NCBI GenBank assembly: GCA_947644625.1
Contig: CANRZY010000009.1
Span: forward strand, 1 to 36,407
DNA length: 36,407 bases
DNA from: an uncultured Pseudoflavonifractor sp.
GTDB taxonomy: Bacteria > Bacillota > Clostridia > Oscillospirales > Oscillospiraceae
Direction of reading: 5' to 3'
In this document: one piece after another, positions 11,701 to 16,563 of the stretch
Position numbering within the stretch: the first letter of the stretch is position 1
How the letters are laid out: the number at the start of each line of letters is the position of its first letter
Notes under the pieces: generated by a model
Seen by the model: only the letters and a program-made list of their open reading frames with translations
What the model was told of the DNA's origin: nothing
Database searches by the model: none
Translations under genes and position numbers: made by a program

Positions 11701-12249
11701 CAGACGCCCTTCAGAGGTCCCCTCCACGATCTTAGCCTCCATCAGCGCCGCCACGGCGCCTTTTGCCCAGTCCGCGACCTGTTCCCCGTCGGCAAAGCGA
11801 TCCACCGGCAGGTTTTCCACCGGCTCGATTGCCAACGACCGCGCAATCACCACCATGGACTCCTGACGGCTGATCCGATCATTTGGACGGAAAAGACCGC
11901 CGCTTCCCACCATGATCCCGGCCTCGGCGCATTTCAGCACCGCCTCGGTATACCAAGCGTCCCCCTCCACATCCGCGAAGGGATTGGAGGTCTGTTTCGT
12001 CAGCTTCAGCAGATTGGAAATGACCTGTGCCACCTCCGCGCGGGTAATGGGATCCCCTGGGCGAAACCTTCCATCGTATCCCTTCATGACCCCGTGCTGG
12101 TTCCAGGTCTCAATAGCCTGTTCCGCCCAATGCCCCTTTATATCAGCAAAGCTTTCCCCATTGCCCGGCGCGGCCACGGCTGGAACCATTCCCAACAGTA
12201 TGACCAACACCAAAAGCATGGATACCATTCGTTTCAACTGTTTTTTCAT
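2770..12249 (-). CDS. Giant (~3159 aa) secreted SLH-anchored multimodular CAZyme: SLHx3, Ig-like, GH115 alpha-glucuronidase, CBM32 (F5/8C), 2 SGNH/GDSL esterases, 3 LamG-like and several FIVAR-like modules
   Basis: ATG at 12249 with aaggaggagctccca upstream, then signal peptide MKKQLKRMVSMLLVLVILLGMVPAVAA. SLH motifs FADIKGHWAEQAI; GH115-like AIIVGSVENSQ..GSDKRGTIYGIYDVSEQIGVSPWYYWGD..YRGIFINDEQSLYAW; GDSIT/GTND/DxVH twice. Confidence 0.9.
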   Translation of the reverse strand: MKKQLKRMVSMLLVLVILLGMVPAVAAPGNGESFADIKGHWAEQAIETWNQHGVMKGYDGRFRPGDPITRAEVAQVISNLLKLTKQTSNPFADVEGDAWYTEAVLKCAEAGIMVGSGGLFRPNDRISRQESMVVIARSLAIEPVENLPVDRFADGEQVADWAKGAVAALMEAKIVEGTSEGRLAPLKDISRAEVVTILNRSISAYIAKPGTYTLDGNNGTGLVLVASGGVTVSGTVVGTLLIGGGAGQGAVKLKDTEADSVIVSADGVQVKITGKSSITTLKVQENAEKVTVEMVGNAKVEHIQTPADTQVIRPKPSPQESDKDTDTGSSATGAVSIQGGGDIKDLPEEESAEVRFTTVPENAVLTAASSDTGVVSVMVDGHTVRVTGKKPGTSLVTVTASADGYEDGTAKFSVTVTEKPIPEGAFVLFQGTTVPDIYVEETDYKQVVRAVGDLQLDVERVTEVKPLVRHDRSELSGLAIIVGSVENSQMIGELMAAGKLDEARDLEGKWESYIIKIVDEPMEGVDRALVIAGSDKRGTIYGIYDVSEQIGVSPWYYWGDILPEVKNRVFISEPLKVQGEPSVKYRGIFINDEQSLYAWTKNGNDPVNNIGPETYKKVYELLLRLRANYLWTAMHSEPRLGPVAHFNKYPENRQLAAEYGVVVGTSHCEPMMMNGTADWFDYLQTQGYFEGKTQTEVVGKSNKVDNWMNDNAGKYGFPKYDYSITENRGFIDAYWRQGIDWYKDVPVSYTLGMRGLHDSGFRTANAKTDQEKRDVLQAVVDSQVEMMKDANEESFPIFVPYKEVLPLYNLGLKLPEDTTIVWAEDNQGFIRHFPTAEEQAREGGNGVYYHLQYNGRQGYLWMDSVPPALILSEMSKAYEAGVQQLWVLNVGDIKPYEKGAQFFLDIAWDMEKWTADNLMGQDGGDSFFQELSEKWFPDADSAEVGQILREYYHLNYSRKPEHTTLSDSRGAVYDPVNYGDESMQRLADYQELFGRAAAVLNGLDKTQGDAFYQHVVYPIEASYYNNLKYYYAQKSQLYSSQGRTAAANLYTQLIDWAQTQEDDAKDHYNKRISDGKWDGIMESGNFLHSNIAPAKPKGAAITSVPYLSGLGVVVEGEMEQAEDSALDFSAYQHDTRYVDVFNLGGKAFAFTAAADQPWVKLSEAEGTVYDELRLFVTIDWATLPAGDQTATLTIQGAGGTKEIAVRVNNPALVREQLNGYGEANGYVAIEAEHYTDCVKDGDVGFFAFDGLGRSGASVSAGPMGTPNYADNVKSAPYLTYPVYFQTAGDFETTVYRVPSLDEVGQRLAIGVDDGEPVVFSGNHVSDNTAWETNVTNGIERLTRTIHVPDRGYHMVKLYMVDAGVSVDRIVINTGGLRTSNQGPAESYHSVYNRDAGETPKLLSMPGAVLKAYMEEVSAMASQESDPTGKEILENALAQAERALSQSGADAVRRGYAQLAGAVRSVEMLRDIDALLQATLDECGSILAASELPISPYDQASIDRFVPVYDRYKQIDLTTASRGEKLTAYEALQQAILEVKQYRKLKVTASSTESQNGNLAEYVVDGNPDTRWAANGGSYPQWIQVDLGEPYSLTGIGISWFVSGSRAYKYTVETSLDGETYTQVVDRSNNTTAGVVEDALNNVGARYVRVNVSGNSTNSGNASIFEIELQGTRQIPISAETLRELNSALEAAKGLNGGEYTVDSYAPVLAAIRQAEAIVESGVGGEQQAVGLVNTLKNAADMLVRRKNILVDDFQVDTRGELDGWEFIETNGTVTLEGDDNKYLKIAQTEKAASVEARRSFTEISGKVYIEAKVRSDTPKTFYGAPYLYENKDSATILGALALRDDGKIMATYKAGSSSMKQVGTFKSGEWDVISLIVDSGTQKMQVFVNGERIATDLPMRNPLTTLGMLRFYSDDKDTSRPKGIFYLDDLNVYQESFGIVTDDNDVSYAAPVTAEVPLGTALDDAIAALPARVRVKLGDDSWQEMEAVGWTCDAYNAGAAGTYSFTSDLRLPNGITNTYSIQATGKLTVAKIKVACVGDSITEAKRIVTTEGKTEKEQLHGQLQTYLGDNYDVRNFGISGATMLYDGIDKNNAKKGYAFQTQYTQSREFQPDIVVIMLGTNDSKPYNWDAQKTEFIDDTLKLIKSYQDLPSHPKVYLAASPVAGSNSFDIQADVVHEQVVPLQKQAALIADVGFIDTHTAIPAVSTELFFDNVHPKAAGYSILARAIGDAMAKTDVPKAPAITRTVDYACSTLLGVSPQLPDFVAVSYEGGGAGVAQVEWSLDGVGFDAVGTVNVTGKLKGLEVSTKAVVTVSGEDSPQQKALEAALEEAAGCKADSYTVDSYAVLKKAVKAGEEAATLEAMGAAATQITNAISALVERGAYIVDDRFDDASDLTALENAGWEFIETVGTVTLEEDGGNKYLKLAQTTQEKSKSVEALRSFPETSGKMYIEAKVRSDTAATFYGAPFVFQNRQTYPGTILCAAILQNNKVNVYSTAGSSSQKTVGSFKTATWHTLSMIINGGKIQIYLDGEQLGGDHPMRNTADTIGLLRFYSDDYKNGNGTFYLDDVRVYQEAGTGSEEPDDPDKIKIACIGDSITYGNDGTSSGQVDADKTYPAMLQRLLDDAKETTGKTYEVQNFGRNAATMVNNGTRNNGKEAAGYTTGEKPEYQASLAYQPDIVLLMLGTNDCKDENWTKYQADYVPDALSLIKSYQDANPDVQIYVATSATYFKTSNTTTLNRLNDYVVPLQKQIALITDSGYVDVQKATKSATGAQGGTEAPDTQFPDGVHGYGPVTGGVMQCEGYAMIAQAMFEALTKEQRPTAPELVSVAAVACSTTEGQIPGDLPLFVAVEYADGSHGYAMADWSGLTGEQFASAGTVTVNGVLAGLDTKVEATITVTAIDAGAQKALEDALAAAEGCDGEDYTVDSYAALQTAVQTGMDCGPEDMRDCADRITAAIDALVERNYIVNDTFDEAAELADLEGWSFDTCQGDAGTIELAGDAGNQYLKLVQTKQQQTPRLYVEALRSFDSVSTSGKVYVEAKIRSDTTISYYAAPAVFQQEKTEDPICGSILEGGSLKVYKTAGSGTRVEVAKPKTGVWYTVGMIIDGADMHFYLDGKLLGTYPLRTVQESVGLLQFSCNSYKGEMLTSYIDDVRIYTEK
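3800..4500 (-). other. SGNH/GDSL esterase domain 2
   Basis: KIKIACIGDSITYG; VQNFGRNAATM; IVLLMLGTNDCK; FPDGVHGYGPVTGGVMQCEGYAMIA. Confidence 0.83.
5550..6168 (-). other. SGNH/GDSL esterase domain 1
   Basis: KIKVACVGDSITEA; VRNFGISGATM; IVVIMLGTNDSK; FFDNVHPKAAGYSILA: all four SGNH blocks present. Confidence 0.85.
7240..7615 (-). other. F5/8 type C (CBM32-like) module
   Basis: VTASSTESQNGNLAEYVVDGNPDTRWAANGGSYPQWIQVDLGEPYSLTGIGISW...ARYVRVNVSG: canonical discoidin-domain pattern. Confidence 0.85.
8115..10980 (-). other. GH115 alpha-glucuronidase catalytic plus C-terminal region
   Basis: YYWGDILPEVKNRVFI, VKYRGIFINDEQSLYAWTKN, LRLRANYLWTAMHSEPRLGPVAHFNKYPENRQLAAEYGVVVGTSHCEPMM, VAIEAEHYTDCV..: family recognised from these motifs. 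Confidence 0.85.
11640..12155 (-). other. Three SLH (S-layer homology) domains
   Basis: FADIKGHWAEQAIETWNQHGVMKGYDGRFRPGDPITRAEVAQVI; FADVEGDAWYTEAVLKCAEAGIMVGSGGLFRPNDRISRQESMVVI; FADGEQVADWAKGAVAALMEAKIVEG..PLKDISRAEVVTIL. Confidence 0.92.
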
Positions 12250-12274
12250 TGGGAGCTCCTCCTTGTTTTTAATT

Positions 12275-12325
12275 ATTATCATTTCTCCCTTCGGGGAGAA
12301 ATGATAATGCTCTAGAGCATTATCA
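12275..12325 (-). promoter_or_regulatory. Overlapping palindromes in the 5' leader of the giant gene
   Basis: attatcatttctccc-ttcg-gggagaaatgataat (12275-12308) overlaps the perfect 24-bp palindrome tgataatgctctagagcattatca (12302-12325). Confidence 0.85.
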
Positions 12326-12507
12326 CGCTTCATGTCACATATACATGAAAGTTGTTTTTTATTATACCATCGTGGCCCATCACCGTCCACTAGTATACTA
12401 CCACATTTTTACCCACTTTTTTTGTGCATAATAACAATTTTGGCTTTCTTATTTTATGGCCTAACAGCATTATATATAAAGAAAATGAGCGCCTCTTGCC
12501 CATAAAA

Positions 12508-12541
12508 AAGAGCGTCGGCTCCTGCGGGAGCCGACGCTCTT
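12508..12541 (-). terminator. Strong rho-independent terminator (minus strand)
   Basis: aagagcgtcggctcc-tgc-gggagccgacgctctt; on the minus strand followed by TTTTTTATG. Confidence 0.8.
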
Positions 12542-12567
12542 ACCTGTTATATTCTTTTTGTCGGCAA

Positions 12568-12712
12568 TACCTTCGCTTGACAAGGGCAGACACGGTTTTG
12601 CAGGACCCAAGCCGCACCCCGCAGGCGGGCTGTCCCCCGGCAAGGGGGAGAACGCCGCCAGCGCACCCTTTGGGGTCCTCTGGGGCGTGTTTGCCCTTGT
12701 CAAGCGAAGGTA
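12568..12712. repeat. Nested palindromic element
   Basis: taccttcgcttgacaagggcagacacg (12568-12594) and cgtgtttgcccttgtcaagcgaaggta (12686-12712): 27-bp inverted repeat with one mismatch; inner aggaccc (12602-12608)/gggtcct (12673-12679) and tccccc (12633-12638)/ggggga (12644-12649). Confidence 0.85.
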
Positions 12713-12755
12713 CAGCCTTATGATGTAAGCCGCTTCCCCAATTTGTAAAAACGCC

Positions 12756-13667
12756 CTATATCGGCCGGAGCTTTTTCCTGACCGCCTCAAACCATTCCGG
12801 CAGCGGGCACTCCACCTCCACCCGCCGCCCTGTCCGGGGGTGGGCAAAGCTCAGCTTTTTTGCGTGGAGACATTGGCCCGCAAGGCCGGGATAGGGCTTT
12901 TTCGCTCCGTAGACCGTATCCCCCAGCAGGGGATGGCCCAGAGAGGCCAGGTGGACCCGGATCTGGTGGGTCCGGCCCGTCTCCAGGCGGCACTTCAAAT
13001 AGGTATAGCCGGAATAGCGCTCCAATACCTCCCAGTGGGTCACCGCCCGCTTGCCTCTTTCCCGGTCAACGGCCATCCGTTTTCGGTCCGCCGGGCGCCG
13101 GGCGATGGGGGCGTCCACCGTGCCGCCGTCCTCCCGAAAGCCTCCCACGGCAATGGCGTGGTACTCCCGGTAAAGACTGTGGTCCTCCAGCTGTCCGGCC
13201 AGGGACAGGTGAGCGCCGTCGTTTTTGGCGGCGATGATAAGCCCTGAGGTGTCCCGGTCGATCCGGTGGACAATGCCGGGGCGCAGCTTTCCGTTGATTC
13301 CGGACAGGCTATTTTCGCAGTGATATAACAGAGCGTTTACCAAAGTGCCGTCGGGGTGCCCCGCCGCCGGATGGACTACCATACCCACCGGCTTATTGAC
13401 CACGATCACATCCTCATCCTCATAAGCCACGTCCAGGGGGATATTCTGAGGAAGAGCCTCCACAGGTGCGGGAGCGGGAAGCGCCACAATATAGACCTCT
13501 CCGGGAATGGTTTTTCGATTCTTCTTTACCGGCTCTCCGCCGCATTCTACCGCCCCGTCCTCCAGCAGCTTTTGAGCCCCGGACCGGGTCAGCTCCGGGA
13601 CCGTCCGGGCCAGAAACTGGTCGCACCGTTCCCCCGTCCGGTCGGCGGTAAGCTCAAGCCGGGTCAT
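12756..13667 (-). CDS. rluD: RluA/RluD-family 23S rRNA pseudouridine synthase
   Basis: S4-like N-terminus MTRLELTADRTGERCDQFLARTVPELTRSGAQKLLEDGAV; VVNKPVGMVVHPAAGHPDGTLVNALLYH; IVHRIDRDTSGLIIAAKN; THQIRVHLASLGHPLLGDTVYG. Start overlaps the lspA 3' end. Confidence 0.92.
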   Translation of the reverse strand: MTRLELTADRTGERCDQFLARTVPELTRSGAQKLLEDGAVECGGEPVKKNRKTIPGEVYIVALPAPAPVEALPQNIPLDVAYEDEDVIVVNKPVGMVVHPAAGHPDGTLVNALLYHCENSLSGINGKLRPGIVHRIDRDTSGLIIAAKNDGAHLSLAGQLEDHSLYREYHAIAVGGFREDGGTVDAPIARRPADRKRMAVDRERGKRAVTHWEVLERYSGYTYLKCRLETGRTHQIRVHLASLGHPLLGDTVYGAKKPYPGLAGQCLHAKKLSFAHPRTGRRVEVECPLPEWFEAVRKKLRPI

Positions 13668-14130
13668 GGCCGCCCTCCTTGTCCTTGTCCTTGTCCCACA
13701 GCAGCAGCACATAGAAGACCATGAGAAAGCCTCCCGCCACCACGCAGATATCCGCCACATTGAAAACGGCAAAGTCCATGAAGGTGGTCTCAAACATATC
13801 GGTGACAAAGCCCAAAAGGGCCCGGTCAATGAGGTTTCCCACCGCTCCGGCCAGAATGAGGGAGAGGGACAGCTTTCCCCAAGCGCCGGGAAAGTAGTTC
13901 TTTGCCAGCAGTACCGCCACCACGATGGAGGCCCCCAGGGACACCAGGGTGAGGAGCCAGGTCATACCGGAAAAGCTGGAAAAGGCGGCCCCGGTATTTT
14001 GGGTGTAGGTCAGATCTATCAAATGGGGAATAAAGGGGATGGACTCTCCCAGGGGGATGGAGGAGCGGACCCACCACTTCACCAGTTGGTCGAGCCCAAC
14101 CAGGCAGATCGGAAGAATATAATACAGCAT
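13654..14130 (-). CDS. lspA: Lipoprotein signal peptidase (signal peptidase II)
   Basis: LDQLVKWWVRSSIPLGESIPFIPHLIDLTYTQNTGAAFSSF; LILAGAVGNLIDRALLGFVTDMFE; FAVFNVADICVVAGGFLM. Confidence 0.95.
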   Translation of the reverse strand: MLYYILPICLVGLDQLVKWWVRSSIPLGESIPFIPHLIDLTYTQNTGAAFSSFSGMTWLLTLVSLGASIVVAVLLAKNYFPGAWGKLSLSLILAGAVGNLIDRALLGFVTDMFETTFMDFAVFNVADICVVAGGFLMVFYVLLLWDKDKDKEGGHDPA

Positions 14131-14134
14131 GGCT

Positions 14135-14329
14135 TCACTCCTTGTCCGTCCGGCCCAGGAGATAATCTGTGGTCACGTCAAAGAAATCCGCAAGGGCGAT
14201 TATCCCCGAAATACTTGGCTCCCGGTCTCCTGCCTCATAATATTGGTAGGAGCGCGTTGACACTCCAACACATTTTGCGCAGGACGCTTGCGTTTTTTTT
14301 CTTATTTTCCGTATTTCACGCAGGCGCAT
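14135..14329 (-). CDS. Small XRE-family HTH regulator
   Basis: MRLREIRKIRKKTQASCAKCVGVSTRSYQYYEAGDREPSISGIIALADFFDVTTDYLLGRTDKE. A TTG start at 14344 (aaggag upstream) is an alternative. Stop lies 4 nt before the lspA ATG. Confidence 0.88.
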   Translation of the reverse strand: MRLREIRKIRKKTQASCAKCVGVSTRSYQYYEAGDREPSISGIIALADFFDVTTDYLLGRTDKE

Positions 14330-14358
14330 ATAAAAGGGTGTCAAAATAAAACATCTCC

Positions 14359-14387
14359 TTGACATGAACCTAAGGTTCATTTATAAT
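14359..14387 (+). promoter_or_regulatory. Consensus sigma-A promoter with a palindromic operator in the spacer
   Basis: TTGACA (14359-14364), 17-nt spacer, TATAAT (14382-14387); palindrome atgaacct-a-aggttcat at 14364-14380. Confidence 0.85.
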
Positions 14388-14423
14388 AGTGAATGTGAGG
14401 TTCGCTGTTTTGGAGGGGAGCAT

Positions 14424-14663
14424 ATGGATGATATTCTAGCCTATCTGGAAAGCATTACCCAGCCCGACAGCATGGGGCCGGAGCATTCGGCGCTACTGCA
14501 AAAGGCCATCGCCCTGGAAGCCTCCATACAGGAGGCTCTTTCCCCGGAATATCTGGACCGGCTCTCCGAGGCCCAATGCGACATTCTCCGCGTTGAGCGC
14601 CGGGAGTGCTTCTCCCGCGGCTTCCGCCTGGGCGTCCAGCTACTGCTGGCGGCTCTGGAATGA
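14424..14663 (+). CDS. Small DUF6809-like protein of unknown function
   Basis: MDDILAYLESITQPDSMGPEHSALLQKAIALEASIQEALSPEYLDRLSEAQCDILRVERRECFSRGFRLGVQLLLAALE; ggaggggag RBS; FxxGFRLG C-terminus typical of the small family I recall as DUF6809. Confidence 0.65.
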   Translation: MDDILAYLESITQPDSMGPEHSALLQKAIALEASIQEALSPEYLDRLSEAQCDILRVERRECFSRGFRLGVQLLLAALE

Positions 14664-14669
14664 ACCTGT

Positions 14670-16418
14670 TTACGAGATCTCCTGGGCCCTGCACAGCCGG
14701 GCAAATTCGCCATCCTTGGCCACCAGCTCCTCCCAGGAGCCCAGCTCCACCACCCGGTTATCATCAATGACGGCGATCCGCCCCGCTGAACGGACGGTGG
14801 ACAGCCTATGGGCAATGATAAGGGTCGTCCGGCCACGGGCCAGCTCGTCAAAGGCCCCCTGGATCTTCTGCTCGGTCACCGTGTCCAGAGCGGAGGTGGC
14901 CTCGTCCAGGATCAGTACCGGAGGGTCCTTTAAAAATATCCTGGCAATGCTCACCCGCTGCTTTTGTCCCCCGGAGAGCATGACCCCCCGCTCGCCCACA
15001 TAGGTTTGAAAGCCCTGAGGCATGGCCATCACATCGTCATAAAGCTCGGAGCGCTTGGCGGCAGCGTAAACCTCCTCCTCCGTGCACCCCGGCTTTCCGT
15101 AGGCAATATTGTCGAAGATCGTCCCAGCGAAAAGGAATACGTCCTGCTGGACCACGCCAATATTTTTCCGCAGTCCGGAAAGGGTCAGCTCCCGCACGTC
15201 CCTGCCGTCCACCCGGATGGAGCCGCTGGTCACGTCATAAAACCGGGGGATGAGCTGACACAGAGTAGATTTCCCCCCTCCAGAGGGTCCTACCACCGCC
15301 ACCGTCTCCCCGGCGGGAATGTGAAGCTCTACCTCCTCCAGCACGTTGGGCTTATCGGGGGCGTAGGAGAAGGTCACCTTGTCAATGTCAATATCCCCCC
15401 GCAGAACGCCGGGATCCACCGCGTCCGGGGCCTCGGCCACCTCAGGCTCGGTACGCATCAGCTCCACAAACCGGGAAAAGCCCGCCATGCCCTGCATAAA
15501 CTGCTCCACAAAGGCGGAAAGCTTGCGGATGGGGGTGATAAACGTGGTGACATAGAGGGAGAAGGTCACCAGATCCACATAGTCCATGGTCCCCCGGATG
15601 ATGAAAAGGCCTCCGGCGGCAATGACCAGCACGGGAAGGATCCCCATGCAGAGCTCCATGCCCGCGTGGTAGGTAGCCATAGCCTTGTAATAGTCCCGTT
15701 TGGCGTCCCGGAACAGCTCGTTGGAGGCCCCAAACTTCCGTTTTTCCTCCTCCTCGTTGGCAAAGGCCTGGGCGGTGCGGATCCCGGAAATGGAGGATTC
15801 CACCTCTCCGTTGATGATGGCCAGCTTCTTTTTTACCTCCACGGAGGCCCGGCTCATCCGCCGCCGCTGGAGCACGGTAAAGGCAAGGAAAATAGGGACC
15901 ACGGCGAAGACGATCAGGGCCAGCTCCCACCGGACGGTAAGCATGATAAAAAACGCCCCCACCAGGGTGACGGTGGAAATAAAGAAATCCTCCGGCCCGT
16001 GATGGGCAAGCTCGGTGATCTCAAAAAGATCTCCGGTGACCCGGCTCATAAGCTGACCGGTGCGGTTTTTATCAAAAAAGGAAAAGGACAGGGTCTCCAT
16101 GTGGTGGAAAAGGTCCCGGCGGATATCCGTCTCGATCCGGGCCCCCAGCAGATGGCCCCAATAGCCGATGATATAGGAAAAAAGGGCCTTCAGGAGATAA
16201 GCCAGGAGCAAAATGCCCATCAGGGCAAAAAAGGCGTTGAACAGTCCCTGGGGCAGCAGCTCGTTCAGAGCGGTCCGGGAGGCGATGGGAAAAAGAAGGT
16301 CAATGAGGCATACCCCCAAAGCGCAGGCCATATCCAGAAGGAAAATAGCCATATGGGGCTTATAGTAGGACAGGAAAATGGCAATGTGGCTTTTGCGCTT
16401 CATCTCTTGGGTTGTCAT
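14670..16418 (-). CDS. ABC exporter (fused permease and ATPase, MsbA/MdlB-type)
   Basis: TM region plus [58 protein letters not shown]. Confidence 0.93.
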   Translation of the reverse strand: MTTQEMKRKSHIAIFLSYYKPHMAIFLLDMACALGVCLIDLLFPIASRTALNELLPQGLFNAFFALMGILLLAYLLKALFSYIIGYWGHLLGARIETDIRRDLFHHMETLSFSFFDKNRTGQLMSRVTGDLFEITELAHHGPEDFFISTVTLVGAFFIMLTVRWELALIVFAVVPIFLAFTVLQRRRMSRASVEVKKKLAIINGEVESSISGIRTAQAFANEEEEKRKFGASNELFRDAKRDYYKAMATYHAGMELCMGILPVLVIAAGGLFIIRGTMDYVDLVTFSLYVTTFITPIRKLSAFVEQFMQGMAGFSRFVELMRTEPEVAEAPDAVDPGVLRGDIDIDKVTFSYAPDKPNVLEEVELHIPAGETVAVVGPSGGGKSTLCQLIPRFYDVTSGSIRVDGRDVRELTLSGLRKNIGVVQQDVFLFAGTIFDNIAYGKPGCTEEEVYAAAKRSELYDDVMAMPQGFQTYVGERGVMLSGGQKQRVSIARIFLKDPPVLILDEATSALDTVTEQKIQGAFDELARGRTTLIIAHRLSTVRSAGRIAVIDDNRVVELGSWEELVAKDGEFARLCRAQEIS

Positions 16419-16563
16419 GGAGGGCCTCCGTATCTTGATATTCGCAGAATCCAGTATATCCCAAAAAGAGGAAAAATGCAACTGCGGGGCTTCGGAGCTT
16501 ATTGCCTGAGGCCCAAAACTATGCTACAATACACCTGACTTTTACCGGAAAGGAAGCTTTTCC

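Noticed and set aside
12294-12325. Leader hairpins of the giant gene as an intrinsic terminator
   Set aside because: No U-tract follows the stems in the mRNA sense; the sequence continues through an AT-rich spacer into the Shine-Dalgarno.
12470-12847. 125-aa minus ORF and 99-aa plus ORF over the nested palindrome
   Set aside because: They cross a terminator and inverted repeats, lack RBS and domains; the region is better explained as a structured element.
14964-16538. 524-aa plus-strand ORF antisense to the ABC exporter
   Set aside because: Low-complexity G/H/P-rich translation with no domain; the opposite strand carries Walker A/B and LSGGQ.
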